Below, piece after piece: positions 34,026 through 43,314 of a stretch of 64,000 nucleotides of DNA. Numbering within the stretch: position 1 is the first letter of the stretch; each line of letters opens with the position of its first letter. This DNA is from Acidobacteriota bacterium (GTDB lineage: Bacteria; Acidobacteriota; UBA6911; RPQK01; JACQSY01): contig JACQSY010000078.1 in NCBI GenBank assembly GCA_016211085.1, positions 1 to 64,000 on the forward strand, in the 5' to 3' direction. A program made the position numbers and the translations under genes. Under the pieces are notes generated by a model. The model searched no databases. It was given only the letters and a program-made list of their open reading frames with translations, and was not told where the DNA came from.

Positions 34026-35231
34026 ATGAACCGCAGGAGATTCCTTTCGTCATTACCCTGGGCCGGCGCTGTTTTTGCATCCGGCGCCTCTGCTTCCGCT
34101 TTCTTAAAGCCTGTGTCCTCCTCCGGCCAGACCGCCGGCGACCGTCTCCAAAACCTTTTCGAGAATTCCCCTTTCGTCAACGCCAGCGACACCACCACCA
34201 CCGCTCCACTGACCGGCATTATCTCGGGACCAAAGTTCAATCAGGAGTACATCGACAAGTTGAAGCAGGGACGCGTCACGGTTGTGCATGCGTCAATCGT
34301 GTTCTGGCTATACGATGATTTCTACCATGCAACGTATCGACTCTACGACTTCTACAAGTTCCTGGAAGGTCATCAAAATGATCTGAGGATGGTCTGGAAT
34401 TTTTCTGATATTGAAACCGCCCAGCGCGAGGGCAAGATTGCCATAGTTTTGCACGCTCACAGCCCCAGCGTCACCGACGGCGACGTGCGCAGGCTGCACA
34501 TCCTGCAGAAGCTTGGACTGCGCGTGATGATTTTCTCACACCAACAGCGCAGCCCTCTTGCCGAAGGCGCCGGAGAGCACCGGGACGGAGGACTCAGCCA
34601 ACTGGGGAAGTACATGCTGCGCGAAATGAACAAGCTGCACATGATTGCTGATTTTGCACACACCAGTGATCAAACTCTACTGGATGCAGTAGAGATTTCC
34701 ACCGATCCCATCATCGTCTCGCACACCTGTTGCCGCGCCCTTACTCCGCACAAGAGCAAGGCCCTGCTCCATCGCAACATCTCCGATGAAGGTATCAAGG
34801 CGGTTGCACAGAACGGCGGAGTGGTGGGCATCATGGCTCTCACCCCACATTTGCTGCCTGAGGGTTACGGCAAGTCCGCCCCTCTCTCCTTGTATGTGGA
34901 CCACATCGAACACGTGGTCCAGACCGCAGGCGTTGATCACGCCGGCATCGGGACCGAGATTTCTTACCTCGGCATTCTGCAGGACTTTCAGAGTGTCATT
35001 AACGACACGACAGCCCGACTGGGAGACAACACTCCGGTCATGGACACTTATCGGGGCTTTGAAAATCAGGAAAAGGGGACCGAGCCCGTTGCACGCGGCA
35101 TGGATGACATGGCGCTGGCAAAACGGAATCTCATCGAGGAGCTCGCCAGGCGCAAGTATTCAGATGAGGACATCCGAAAGATCCTGGGAGCCAATTTTCT
35201 GCGGGTATATGAGCGCGTCCTGGGCCGCTGA
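34026..35231 (+). CDS. Tat-exported M19-family (membrane dipeptidase-like) protein
   Basis: The protein is 401 residues from the ATG at 34026, which follows a GGAGAG. The N-terminus is a twin-arginine signal (NRRRFLSS) with a hydrophobic stretch ending near an A-S-A site. The rest matches peptidase M19: IADFAHTSD, IVSHTCCRAL, the R-N-I-S-D-E segment and VDHAGIGTE. The canonical HxD metal site near the start and the E of the G-x-E-G segment are not visible; those places read VVHAS and LHAHSPS. A subgroup of M19 proteins looks like this, so it may be a distinct hydrolase and not a classical dipeptidase. It lies alone between repeats. Confidence 0.78.
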   Translation: MNRRRFLSSLPWAGAVFASGASASAFLKPVSSSGQTAGDRLQNLFENSPFVNASDTTTTAPLTGIISGPKFNQEYIDKLKQGRVTVVHASIVFWLYDDFYHATYRLYDFYKFLEGHQNDLRMVWNFSDIETAQREGKIAIVLHAHSPSVTDGDVRRLHILQKLGLRVMIFSHQQRSPLAEGAGEHRDGGLSQLGKYMLREMNKLHMIADFAHTSDQTLLDAVEISTDPIIVSHTCCRALTPHKSKALLHRNISDEGIKAVAQNGGVVGIMALTPHLLPEGYGKSAPLSLYVDHIEHVVQTAGVDHAGIGTEISYLGILQDFQSVINDTTARLGDNTPVMDTYRGFENQEKGTEPVARGMDDMALAKRNLIEELARRKYSDEDIRKILGANFLRVYERVLGR

Positions 35232-35277
35232 CCGCGCCCCGGCTCTTTCAACCGCAAAGCGGCTCTACTAAAGGTAG

Positions 35278-35353
35278 AGAGGCGCACGAAGCGCCAGCGC
35301 AGTAAGCGCTTGCGTTTATTGCTTCGGGAGCGCTCATTGACATTCGCGCCTCT
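35278..35353 (+). repeat. Full-length palindromic repeat (copy B)
   Basis: This 76-base element opens AGAGGCGCACGAAGCG and closes TTCGCGCCTCTGAAAG, matching copy A at both ends. The left half is nearly identical to the half copy at 35400-35439. It follows the dipeptidase-like gene by 46 bases, so its hairpin could also help end transcription. Confidence 0.75.
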
Positions 35354-35399
35354 GAAAGAGGGTGCCTATGGCTCCCTACCTTGAATCGCCGCTGCAATC

Positions 35400-35439
35400 A
35401 GAGGCGCGCACGAAGCGCCAGCGCAGTAAGCGCTTGCGT
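35400..35439 (+). repeat. Half palindromic repeat (copy C)
   Basis: These 40 bases repeat the left half of copy B, sharing CGCACGAAGCGCCAGCGCAG and the following AGTAAGCGCTTGCGT. The right half is missing. It lies 60 bases before the end of the inositol-3-phosphate synthase gene on the opposite strand. Two copies this close suggest insertion or duplication at the edge of the locus. Confidence 0.75.
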
Positions 35440-35498
35440 GAATCGGCACGGAAATGCATGTTCCTGTAATGAACCGCAGGGGCGCTTCGGATTGGCCT

Positions 35499-36815
35499 TT
35501 ATTGATAGTAGTCCAGGCCCAGGTGAGTAATCTGTTCTTCGCCGCGAAGGTAGCGCAAGGTATTTTTCAGCTTCATCAGCTGAATAAACAGATCGTGCTC
35601 CGGATAAAGCTCGGGCAGGGTCATCGGGCTCTTAAAGTAAAAGGACAGCCACTCTTGTATTCCGTACATGTCGGCCCTCCTGGCGAGGTCTAGGAAAAGA
35701 GCCAGGTCCAGCACCAGCGGAGCTGCCAGAATGCTGTCGCGGCACAGGAAATCAATCTTGATCTCCATGGGGTATCCCAGCCATCCGAAAATGTCGAGAT
35801 TGTCCCAACCTTCCTTGTTGTCCCCACGCGGCGGATAGTAGTTGATGCGTACCAAGTGATGAAAGTTCTGGTATAGATCCGGATAAATATGGGGCTGCAG
35901 AATGTGATGCAGGACAGAGAGTTTGCTTTCTTCCTTGGTTTTAAAGGAATCCGGATCATTCAGCACCTCCCCGTCCCGATTTCCCAGAATGTTGGTGGAA
36001 AACCATCCGGAAAGACCCAGCAGCCGAGCCTTGAGCCCTGGAGCTATGATGGTTTTGAGGAGCGTCTGACCGGTCTTGAAATCCTTTCCGCACACCGGCA
36101 CGCGGTTCTCCCTGGCCAGTTCGAGTAACGCCGGAATTTCCAGCGTCAGGTTGGGCGCCCCGTTTGCAAAGGGTATCCCCTCTTTGAGTGCCGCGTACGC
36201 ATACAGCATGCTCGACGGAATGTTTTCATCGTTGCGCCTTAATCCCTCCTCGAAGCTCTTTAGGGACTCATGTACCGGTTGTGGTCGAATAAAGATTTCA
36301 GTGCTTCCACACCAGATAACCACCAGACGAGCCACGCGGCTCTTCTTTTGGAATTCTCGGATGTCCTCACGCAGCTGCTCGACCTGTTGCCATTTACTCG
36401 CCGCCTGCTTGACGTGAGTTCCTTGAAGCTTCTTAACGTACCGGCTGTCGAAAACCGCCTTCATGGGTCGGATCGCTTCCAGTTCCGGCTTAAGCTGGTT
36501 TAAAAGCTCTTTTTGTAAGACGCCGGCTGTTATGGCGGCCTCGAAGGCGTTCTCATCAAAGATGTCCCAGGCGCCGAAGCGGAGCTGGCCCAGCTCTGCC
36601 AACGGAACCAGCTCCTTGATCTTTGGAACCCGTCCCTCGGTACGTTTCCCAAGCCGGATTGTTCCCATTTGAGTGAGCGAGCCAATGGGCTTGCCCAATC
36701 CTTTGCGAACCGCCTCCACCCCCGCAATGAAAGTGGTGCTGACCGCGCCCAGCCCGATTAGCAGCACCCCCAGGCCTCCCTCGGCCGGTTGGATGTTCAC
36801 TCCCTTACTGCTCAT
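35499..36815 (-). CDS. ino1: Inositol-3-phosphate synthase
   Basis: This protein of about 438 residues converts glucose 6-phosphate to myo-inositol 3-phosphate with NAD. It has the N-terminal GVLLIGLGAVSTTF dinucleotide loop, a central GKDFKTGQT segment with the active-site lysines, and FSTNILGNRDG followed by SFKTKEESK, all hallmarks of the family. The GTG at 36827 is an alternative start; I chose the ATG four codons later. It follows glyS by about 15 bases and should share its transcript. Inositol could go to a phospholipid or osmolyte, but no phosphatidylinositol synthase is separately recognisable here. Confidence 0.88.
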   Translation of the reverse strand: MSSKGVNIQPAEGGLGVLLIGLGAVSTTFIAGVEAVRKGLGKPIGSLTQMGTIRLGKRTEGRVPKIKELVPLAELGQLRFGAWDIFDENAFEAAITAGVLQKELLNQLKPELEAIRPMKAVFDSRYVKKLQGTHVKQAASKWQQVEQLREDIREFQKKSRVARLVVIWCGSTEIFIRPQPVHESLKSFEEGLRRNDENIPSSMLYAYAALKEGIPFANGAPNLTLEIPALLELARENRVPVCGKDFKTGQTLLKTIIAPGLKARLLGLSGWFSTNILGNRDGEVLNDPDSFKTKEESKLSVLHHILQPHIYPDLYQNFHHLVRINYYPPRGDNKEGWDNLDIFGWLGYPMEIKIDFLCRDSILAAPLVLDLALFLDLARRADMYGIQEWLSFYFKSPMTLPELYPEHDLFIQLMKLKNTLRYLRGEEQITHLGLDYYQ

Positions 36816-36830
36816 TTTTCTTGTCACCCC

Positions 36831-38882
36831 TTAACTTTCAGTCACAATTTCTGAAAGTTCACCCATGCGCAGGAACATCTTCGAGATGTCTCTCAGCAGG
36901 CGTAAGCGATTGGCTCGAAGCTGCGCGTCTTCCGTCATCACCAACACTTTGTCAAAAAAATGATCCACCGTGCTTCTTAGTCCCGCGATCAGTTGAAGCG
37001 CCTGGATATATTCCCCTTTTTCGAGGCAGTTTTCTACTTTGGGTTGAATCTTTTGGAAAGAGCGATGCAAATCCAACTCTTCCGATTCGCGAAGAGCGTG
37101 TGGATCCAGAGGCTGCTCCCCCAGCTCCTGATTGTCCAGAATGTTCTTGATCCTTTTGTAAGCCGCACAGACTGCTAGAAAGTCGGCGTGCTTGCGCATT
37201 GCCGTCAAAGCCTCAGCCTTTTCAAACGTCTGGTAAACGGCATCGTCGCCGCCTGATTTCACCACGGCATTAATCACGTCATAGGGGATACCACGTTCCT
37301 GCAAAATAAAACGAAGACGGCGCTCCATGAACTGCAGGACCTCCGGGCACGTTCCGGATTTGCGCGATCCTGAAAGTCCCTGGAAGGCGAGGTTTACCAG
37401 GGACTGCAAAGGCCATTGGAAACGGTACTCGCGAAGGATTTTGACCAGGCCTTGCCCCTGGCGGCGAAGAGCAAAGGGATCGCTGGAGCCTGAGGGGATA
37501 ATACCCACTGAAAAGCATCCCACGATGGTGTCAATCTTGTCAGCCAGGGAAAGCAGGGCACCGGTGCGTGTCCCGGGAACTGCATCAGCCAAGGAAAGAG
37601 GGCGATAGTGGGAGTAAATGGCGCGCCAGACCTCTTCGGGATACCCTTCCTCGCATGCGTAAAGCCCACCCATTATGCCCTGCAATTCGGTTAGCTCTCG
37701 CACCATTTCAGTTGTGAGGTCCGCCTTGCACAGAAGTGCGGCGGTATCCAGGTCCTCACTTTTCTCAAGCTGGCTGCAGAGCTCTCGCAGTCTCTCCGTC
37801 TTCTCTCGATAGCTTCCCAACTGTTCCTGGAACATTACGTGCTCCAGGCGTCTTACGCGTTCTTGAAGCGTTATTTTCCGGTCAGCTTCCCAAAAGAATT
37901 CCGCATCTTCCAACCGGGCGCGCAAGACTTTTTCGTGTCCGCGCTTGATCACTTGTCCTTGGCGCGGCACCGTGTTCAAAACGGTTAGAAAAAAAGGCAA
38001 CAACTCCTGCTTTTTATCCATCACGGCAAAATATTTCTGATGGTGTCGCATCACCGTGATGAGCACCTCTTTGGGTATGGCCAGAAATCTCTCGGGAAAC
38101 TCTCCACGCAAAACAGCAGGATATTCGTTCAGATTCACCACCAGCTCAATCAGTTCCGGATCCGGAACCAGGTGAGTACCGGCAGGACAGCTCGCCTCCA
38201 GCTCTTTCTCAATTTTCTCTCGTCGCTCATTTAAGTCGACCAGGACGTAATTTTTGCGCAGCTGCTCGACGTAGCTGGAGGCGCTTTGCAGTTCGATTCG
38301 AGCGTTACCCAGGAACCGATGCCCGCGTGTAACTCGTCCTGCCCGGACATTCTCAAATTCAAAGGAAAGAACCTCTTCGTTCCAAAGCACCACAATCCAA
38401 CGCAAAGGCCGGATGAACCGAAAGCGGCTTTCGCGCCAGTACATGGTTTTCGGCCAGGAAATTTCACTGAAAATTTCCGGAAGGCTTTCTGCCAGGATTT
38501 CGGGGACCGTCCTGCCGGCAGTCTTTCTGCGGAAACCCAGATACACACCCTTTTCGCTCTGTACGGTTTCCAGCGCCTCCATTGGAATACCCAGTTTCCT
38601 CGAAAAACCAAGCGCTGCGCTGGTGGGCCGGTTTGCGGCATCAAATCCTACGGAACGCGCCGGCCCCAGCACGAGCTCTTCCCGATCCGGCTGCCGATCG
38701 GCAATGCCGTCACTGAAAAGCGCCAGGCGCCGCGGTGAACTGAAGGAGTGAACCGAACCGTAACCAATCTGATTGCGCTCAAAAACCTGCACCAGCTTCT
38801 GTCGCATCTCCTCCAGGGCAGGCAAAATCATATCGGCAGGAATCTCTTCAGTTCCCAGCTCAAATAGAAATTCATTTTTCAT
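36831..38882 (-). CDS. glyS: Glycyl-tRNA synthetase beta subunit
   Basis: The 683-residue protein begins FLFELGTEEIP, the hallmark start of GlyS, and carries the SADPFALRR-type motif (here GSSDPFALRRQG) and the C-terminal anticodon-binding region. It works with the alpha subunit encoded 45 bases upstream to form the alpha2beta2 enzyme that charges tRNA-Gly. Length and motif order are normal. The gene order glyQ-glyS is the common bacterial one. Confidence 0.96.
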   Translation of the reverse strand: MKNEFLFELGTEEIPADMILPALEEMRQKLVQVFERNQIGYGSVHSFSSPRRLALFSDGIADRQPDREELVLGPARSVGFDAANRPTSAALGFSRKLGIPMEALETVQSEKGVYLGFRRKTAGRTVPEILAESLPEIFSEISWPKTMYWRESRFRFIRPLRWIVVLWNEEVLSFEFENVRAGRVTRGHRFLGNARIELQSASSYVEQLRKNYVLVDLNERREKIEKELEASCPAGTHLVPDPELIELVVNLNEYPAVLRGEFPERFLAIPKEVLITVMRHHQKYFAVMDKKQELLPFFLTVLNTVPRQGQVIKRGHEKVLRARLEDAEFFWEADRKITLQERVRRLEHVMFQEQLGSYREKTERLRELCSQLEKSEDLDTAALLCKADLTTEMVRELTELQGIMGGLYACEEGYPEEVWRAIYSHYRPLSLADAVPGTRTGALLSLADKIDTIVGCFSVGIIPSGSSDPFALRRQGQGLVKILREYRFQWPLQSLVNLAFQGLSGSRKSGTCPEVLQFMERRLRFILQERGIPYDVINAVVKSGGDDAVYQTFEKAEALTAMRKHADFLAVCAAYKRIKNILDNQELGEQPLDPHALRESEELDLHRSFQKIQPKVENCLEKGEYIQALQLIAGLRSTVDHFFDKVLVMTEDAQLRANRLRLLRDISKMFLRMGELSEIVTES

Positions 38883-38927
38883 GATTGATTCTTCAGGAGC
38901 GTCCGCCCTCGGCAGTCTTGCGCAGTC

Positions 38928-39797
38928 TCATCCAACCTCGCTCGGTTGTTGTTCAGTGCCCACATACTGCTCGGCGGTATCCACCGCCAGTGCCCGTACC
39001 CGGCCAATCAATCCCACCCTTTCAGTGACGCTGATGGCACCGCGGCTGTCAAGAAGGTTAAAGACATGAGAACACTTTAGGCAATAATCGTATGCAGGCA
39101 GCACCAGGGCGGCGTCCAGGCAGCGGCGGCATTCCTTCTCATAGAGTGAAAACAGATGGAATAACAGCTCCGTGTCTGCGGTTTCAAAACTGTACTTTGA
39201 GAATTCGTATTCTTCACGCCGGCGCACATCTCCATAAGAGAAAGCTTCACTCCACTTCAAATCGTAAACGCTGTCCACACCGGTGATAAAAGTCGCAATA
39301 CGCTCCAGACCATAGGTCAGCTCTGCAGACACCGGCATGAGATCCTGGCCGCCGGCCTGTTGAAAATAAGTAAACTGCGTGATTTCCAATCCATCCAGCA
39401 TCACTTGCCATCCGATGCCCCAGGCTCCCAGGGTTGGGCTCTCCCAGTTATCCTCCTCGAAACGAAGATCGTGCGCCTCCAGGTCTATTCCAATGTGCCG
39501 CAAGCTCTCCAGATAGACCTCCTGCACATCATCCGGCGAAGGTTTAAGGATCACTTGCAGCTGGTAATGCTTGTAAAGCCGGTTGGGGTTGGCGCCGTAG
39601 CGCCCGTCCGCAGGACGGCGGGACGGTTGCACGTAGGCCACGCGAAAGGGCTTAGTTCCAAGTACACGTAGGAAAGTGTCCGGGTGCATGGTTCCCGCGC
39701 CAACTTCCAGGTCGTAAGGCTCCTGAATGACACAGCCCTGCCCTATCCAGAACTCCAGCAGCGAGTGAGTAATCTCCTGAAAGGTCGGCGCCCTCAT
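38928..39797 (-). CDS. glyQ: Glycyl-tRNA synthetase alpha subunit
   Basis: The 289-residue protein has the GlyQ signature: an [12 protein letters not shown] start, [14 protein letters not shown], the [14 protein letters not shown] stretch and WEVMLDG-like [18 protein letters not shown]. It makes glycyl-adenylate for the alpha2beta2 synthetase. Its ATG overlaps the recO stop by the ATGA pattern. Nothing is odd in length. Confidence 0.96.
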   Translation of the reverse strand: MRAPTFQEITHSLLEFWIGQGCVIQEPYDLEVGAGTMHPDTFLRVLGTKPFRVAYVQPSRRPADGRYGANPNRLYKHYQLQVILKPSPDDVQEVYLESLRHIGIDLEAHDLRFEEDNWESPTLGAWGIGWQVMLDGLEITQFTYFQQAGGQDLMPVSAELTYGLERIATFITGVDSVYDLKWSEAFSYGDVRRREEYEFSKYSFETADTELLFHLFSLYEKECRRCLDAALVLPAYDYCLKCSHVFNLLDSRGAISVTERVGLIGRVRALAVDTAEQYVGTEQQPSEVG

Positions 39798-40435
39798 AAC
39801 AGCTCCTTCAACATTTTCCGCGTCCTAAGCGGTTTTTCGAGGTGGTATTCTATCAATTCAGCTGAAAATGTTTCTAACCTCCCGAGTTCCTGAGGCTGGA
39901 AAAGATCCGCGCCGAGTTCTGCCGGGGGGTGTCGCATGAAAGCGGCGATCCTTGCCGCCAGCTCAGGCGTCCATTTTTGATCAAGCTGCGGCAGAACCCC
40001 TTCCAGCTTCAGCAGCCACAACTCAAAGTATCTTGCCAGAATTCGCGGATCACCTTCTTGCATCGAATCCAGCACGGCCAAAGTGAGCCTGAAAATATTC
40101 TCGCTTTCCGCCTGGTCTTTTCCAAACTCGAGCAAGAGTTCGGCAAAATAACTGAAATGGAGATTGGCTTCCCACGACAACTGATATCCCGGGAAGGCAC
40201 GGAGGATCTCACAGCTGTGGAGGGTTCCCAATTCCTGATGCTCCTTGCAGTAATAGGCGGCGCGTACATAGGTAAGCAACTCCAGGCTGCTGCCGAACCG
40301 GCTTCGAGAACCTTTCGCGCGGTGGGCAACCGTACGGATGATCCCGGCGTCGCGGGTGAGCAGCACCACGATTTTGTCTGCCTCGGCATACGGGTAGGTC
40401 CTCAGAATCAAGGCTTCGGAGTGATGAAGATTCAT
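39794..40435 (-). CDS. recO: DNA repair protein RecO
   Basis: The 213-residue protein starts with the RecO OB-fold: [25 protein letters not shown], then [10 protein letters not shown] and LELLT. RecO loads RecA at gaps with RecR. It is shorter than the roughly 240-residue E. coli protein, and I see no zinc-binding cysteine set in the C-terminal domain, which some bacterial RecO lack. It is coupled to mgtE (ATGA upstream) and to glyQ downstream. recO next to glyQ-glyS is common in several phyla. Confidence 0.9.
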   Translation of the reverse strand: MNLHHSEALILRTYPYAEADKIVVLLTRDAGIIRTVAHRAKGSRSRFGSSLELLTYVRAAYYCKEHQELGTLHSCEILRAFPGYQLSWEANLHFSYFAELLLEFGKDQAESENIFRLTLAVLDSMQEGDPRILARYFELWLLKLEGVLPQLDQKWTPELAARIAAFMRHPPAELGADLFQPQELGRLETFSAELIEYHLEKPLRTRKMLKELL

Positions 40436-41796
40436 GCGGCAGGCAAATACTGCAGTAAAAGGTGTGCGAGCCCGAGAAACGAGAGAAAGCCCACAACGTC
40501 GGTAAAGGTGGTGAGAAATATTCCGGAAGCGATGGCAGGATCAATATTGAGTTTTTTCAAGGCAAGCGGAATCAGGCTCCCCATCAGTCCTGCAACAAAC
40601 ATATTAATGATCATGGCGGTACTTAAGACCACCCCCAGCAAATAGTTTCCTTTCCACAGAAATGCCACCAGGCCGGCAATCAATCCGGTGATAAGGCCGT
40701 TTGCCGTACCCACCAGAATCTCTTTTAATATGGTGGCCTTAGTATTCTCCCAGCTCACTTCTCCCAAAGCCAGCCCCCGCACCATCACTGTTAAGGTCTG
40801 GGTCCCGCAATTCCCGCCCATCCCCGCCACCACAGGGAGGAAAACGGCCAGATAAGCAAACCTGGCGATAGTGGGTTCATAGAAGGCGACCACAGTGGCG
40901 GCAATCAAGGCCGTGGCCAGATTGATAACCAGCCAGGGCAACCTGCGGCGAATGGACACTGCCGGAGGCGTCTGCACATGGTCATCGGTAACACCGGCCA
41001 GGTAGTAAATATCCTCCGTCGCCTCTTCCTTGATAACGTCGATCACGTCATCCACGGTGATCACACCAACCAGTTTGTTCTCCTGATCCACCACCGGTAT
41101 AGCCAACAGGTCGTATAGCGCCACCTGCCGCGCTACTTCCTCCTGATCCGTGTCAGTGGTCACCGAGATAACGTCACCCGTCATGACCTTCTTTAACGGT
41201 GTACTGGGCGGGACCATCAAGAGCTGGCGCAAAGAAACCACCCCCACTAGATGGTTCCGATCATCAACCACGTAGAGATAAAAAACCATTTCCAGATCCT
41301 GTGCGGTCTGAATGCTGTGGATCGCTTCACCAACCGAAAGATCTTCATGAAGCGCAAAGACATTGGGCGTCATGATGCGGCCGGCGGTTTCTTCCGAGTA
41401 CCGCAATAACTCCTGCACCTCGGTCGACTCCTCCACCCGCATCCGCTGCAACACCTCCTGCGCCAGCTCTTCAGGGAGGGCCGAGATGAAAACCGCCGCG
41501 TCATCCGTTTCCAATTCCTGCAGCACGTTGGTGATTTCTTGGCTGGGAAGCAGTTTGAGAATCTCCAGTCCGACCTCGAGACCGAGATTATTCAAGGTTT
41601 CCGCGGCCAGGGACCGGTCGCGGCTCATGAGCACGGAGAAAAGACTCACCTGATCGCGCTCATTAAGATCCCGCATCAGATGGGAAATGTCGCCTGGACG
41701 CAACTTCAGAAGAAGATTGGCGATGTGACCGTACGCCTTGCGCCTGAGCAGTTTGCGAACTGACCCGGCGAGTACGTGTGCTTTGGGTGTCTGCAT
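40432..41796 (-). CDS. mgtE: Magnesium transporter MgtE
   Basis: The 454-residue protein has the MgtE N domain, rich in helices (DISHLMRDLNERDQV, ITNVLQELETDDA), a CBS-domain pair (about 130-255, including VSLRQLL and ITVDDVIDVI), a connecting plug helix and five membrane helices. The GNCGTQTLTVMVRG segment holds the pore motif. It gates Mg2+ entry through the cytosolic domain, which senses Mg2+. The protein is intact and of normal length. It is coupled to recO by ATGA overlap. Confidence 0.94.
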   Translation of the reverse strand: MQTPKAHVLAGSVRKLLRRKAYGHIANLLLKLRPGDISHLMRDLNERDQVSLFSVLMSRDRSLAAETLNNLGLEVGLEILKLLPSQEITNVLQELETDDAAVFISALPEELAQEVLQRMRVEESTEVQELLRYSEETAGRIMTPNVFALHEDLSVGEAIHSIQTAQDLEMVFYLYVVDDRNHLVGVVSLRQLLMVPPSTPLKKVMTGDVISVTTDTDQEEVARQVALYDLLAIPVVDQENKLVGVITVDDVIDVIKEEATEDIYYLAGVTDDHVQTPPAVSIRRRLPWLVINLATALIAATVVAFYEPTIARFAYLAVFLPVVAGMGGNCGTQTLTVMVRGLALGEVSWENTKATILKEILVGTANGLITGLIAGLVAFLWKGNYLLGVVLSTAMIINMFVAGLMGSLIPLALKKLNIDPAIASGIFLTTFTDVVGFLSFLGLAHLLLQYLPAA

Positions 41797-41805
41797 TGTC
41801 CGGGT

Positions 41806-42606
41806 TTAGTCGGTCCGCAAGCCTTCGGCCGGAAGCTTCTCAGGCCCGCGCAGGCGATACCTTACAAACTGATAAATGCGGTGCAGCACTCCGCTTGAGA
41901 CGTAAACCAGGGCAATACCCATGAGTGCGACTCGGGAATACCAGATGATTCCAGCGATGATCAATGCCAACATTAAGATGTTGAGGTGCGACTTTCCCTT
42001 GCCCAGATTCAACTGCTTGAGGGAGGGATAACGGATCGTACTGATCATCAAAAAAGCGATGAAGTACGTGACAGCGACCAGATACAGCTTGAAGAAGAGA
42101 TGCTCCGGCGGATTGCCGAAGAAGTGAACTGTGGCAGCGATAAAGCCTGCCCCAGCAGGAATGGGCAGGCCGGCAAAATGCTTTAAATCCTTGAGCTGGA
42201 TATTAAACCGCGCCAGGCGCATGGCCCCACAGATCAGAAACAAAAACGCAGAAAACTTGGCGAAGTCTCCAAATTCGGCGAGTCCCCAGTCGTAAATCAA
42301 CACCGCTGGAGCAATCCCGAAACTAATGACATCGGAAAGCGAATCCAATTGCAAACCAAAGTCACTGGTCGCGTTCGCCAGCCGCGCCACTCGGCCGTCC
42401 AAACCATCCAGGACCACTGCAATCCCAATGGCAACGGCCGCCTGCTCGTGTTCCCCCCTTACCACCGCCAGGAGGGCGTAAAATCCTGCAAATATATTTC
42501 CGACCGTGAAAAGCGAGGGGAGCAGATACACACTGCGGCGCAGCTTTTTAGCGGGTTTAAAAATGTGTTTCGCTTCCTGGACCGTCCCTTTTTTCTTGCC
42601 CTTCAC
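41806..42606 (-). CDS. pssA: CDP-diacylglycerol-serine O-phosphatidyltransferase
   Basis: The 266-residue membrane protein has the CDP-alcohol phosphotransferase motif as DGLDGRVAR with the later D-S-L-S-D. Its seven or so hydrophobic helices and NLFAGFYAL-like start fit the type II (Bacillus-like) serine synthase. It adds serine to CDP-diacylglycerol to give phosphatidylserine, the substrate of the decarboxylase encoded next to it. The start is GTG, overlapping the psd stop (GTGA). The basic N-terminus KGKKKG is cytosolic. Confidence 0.92.
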   Translation of the reverse strand: MKGKKKGTVQEAKHIFKPAKKLRRSVYLLPSLFTVGNIFAGFYALLAVVRGEHEQAAVAIGIAVVLDGLDGRVARLANATSDFGLQLDSLSDVISFGIAPAVLIYDWGLAEFGDFAKFSAFLFLICGAMRLARFNIQLKDLKHFAGLPIPAGAGFIAATVHFFGNPPEHLFFKLYLVAVTYFIAFLMISTIRYPSLKQLNLGKGKSHLNILMLALIIAGIIWYSRVALMGIALVYVSSGVLHRIYQFVRYRLRGPEKLPAEGLRTD

Positions 42607-43214
42607 AGTAGCCTCCAGCGAGCAATAATGCTGCTTCCTCCTTTTACTTGGTCTCCCGGCTTCACCAACACTTCACAGCCGGAGGGCAGGAAAACATCGA
42701 CACGACTGCCAAATCTTATCAGCGCTATTTTATCACCTTTACGCACGGCCTCCCCGGGCTTTTTCCAGGGAACAATGCGTCGCGCCAGAACCCCTGCAAT
42801 CAGCGCAAAGGTCAGTTGCCGTCCACCCTCCTTCGAACCGATGGTGATAATCAAGCGCTCATTTTCCACAGAAGCCCGGTGATCGTAGGCCGCGAGGAAA
42901 CGTCCCTTGCGGTACTCTTGACTCAGGATGGTTCCGCTGATCGGCGCCCGGTTAACGTGAACGTCGAAAGGCGATAAGAAAATGCTCAGTGCCAGGCTGT
43001 CGCCCACCGGTTCCAACTTCACGATCCGGCCGTCTGCCGGACTTACGATTACCCCCGGGTCGACGGGAATCTCGCGAAAAGGATCGCGGAAGAAATAAGC
43101 AAAGAACAATGCCACCAAAAGAGCCGCCATCGCGCTCCACTTCCATCCAGCCGCTAACAGAACCAAAGCGGCAACCAGGGTGGGAATCAGGAAATAAAAA
43201 GCGTCTCGAACCAT
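42603..43214 (-). CDS. psd: Phosphatidylserine decarboxylase, short type
   Basis: The protein is 203 residues from the ATG at 43214. The frame continues upstream, but through a strong terminator hairpin, so I reject the longer start. It has a membrane anchor at about residues 5-42, the VSPADGRI segment, FLSPFDVHVNR, and the C-terminal IRFGSRVDV, where the serine after glycine becomes the pyruvoyl group upon self-cleavage. It produces phosphatidylethanolamine. A good ribosome site is not evident before the chosen ATG. The pair psd-pssA completes PE synthesis from CDP-diacylglycerol. Confidence 0.9.
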   Translation of the reverse strand: MVRDAFYFLIPTLVAALVLLAAGWKWSAMAALLVALFFAYFFRDPFREIPVDPGVIVSPADGRIVKLEPVGDSLALSIFLSPFDVHVNRAPISGTILSQEYRKGRFLAAYDHRASVENERLIITIGSKEGGRQLTFALIAGVLARRIVPWKKPGEAVRKGDKIALIRFGSRVDVFLPSGCEVLVKPGDQVKGGSSIIARWRLL

Positions 43215-43223
43215 GATTTCAAC

Positions 43224-43267
43224 AAAAAAGCCCACTGGGCGGCGTCTGTAGCGCCTCCCAGTGGGCT
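43224..43267 (-). terminator. Rho-independent terminator after the DUF465 gene
   Basis: On the minus strand a stem of about 16 pairs with one mismatch (arms 43229-43244 and 43252-43267) encloses a short loop and is followed by six T. It lies 48 bases past the stop of the DUF465 gene and 10 bases before the psd start. It thus separates the ddl group from the lipid/GlyRS group, or acts as a partial attenuator for the latter. Confidence 0.85.
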
Positions 43268-43314
43268 GGTTACTAATCCTTCGCACGGCCTTGGGAAGGC
43301 CGTTGGTCAACAGT

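Noticed and set aside
42603-43310. Longer psd reading frame starting at 43310
   Set aside because: It would translate through a strong terminator hairpin and add 32 residues without family similarity.
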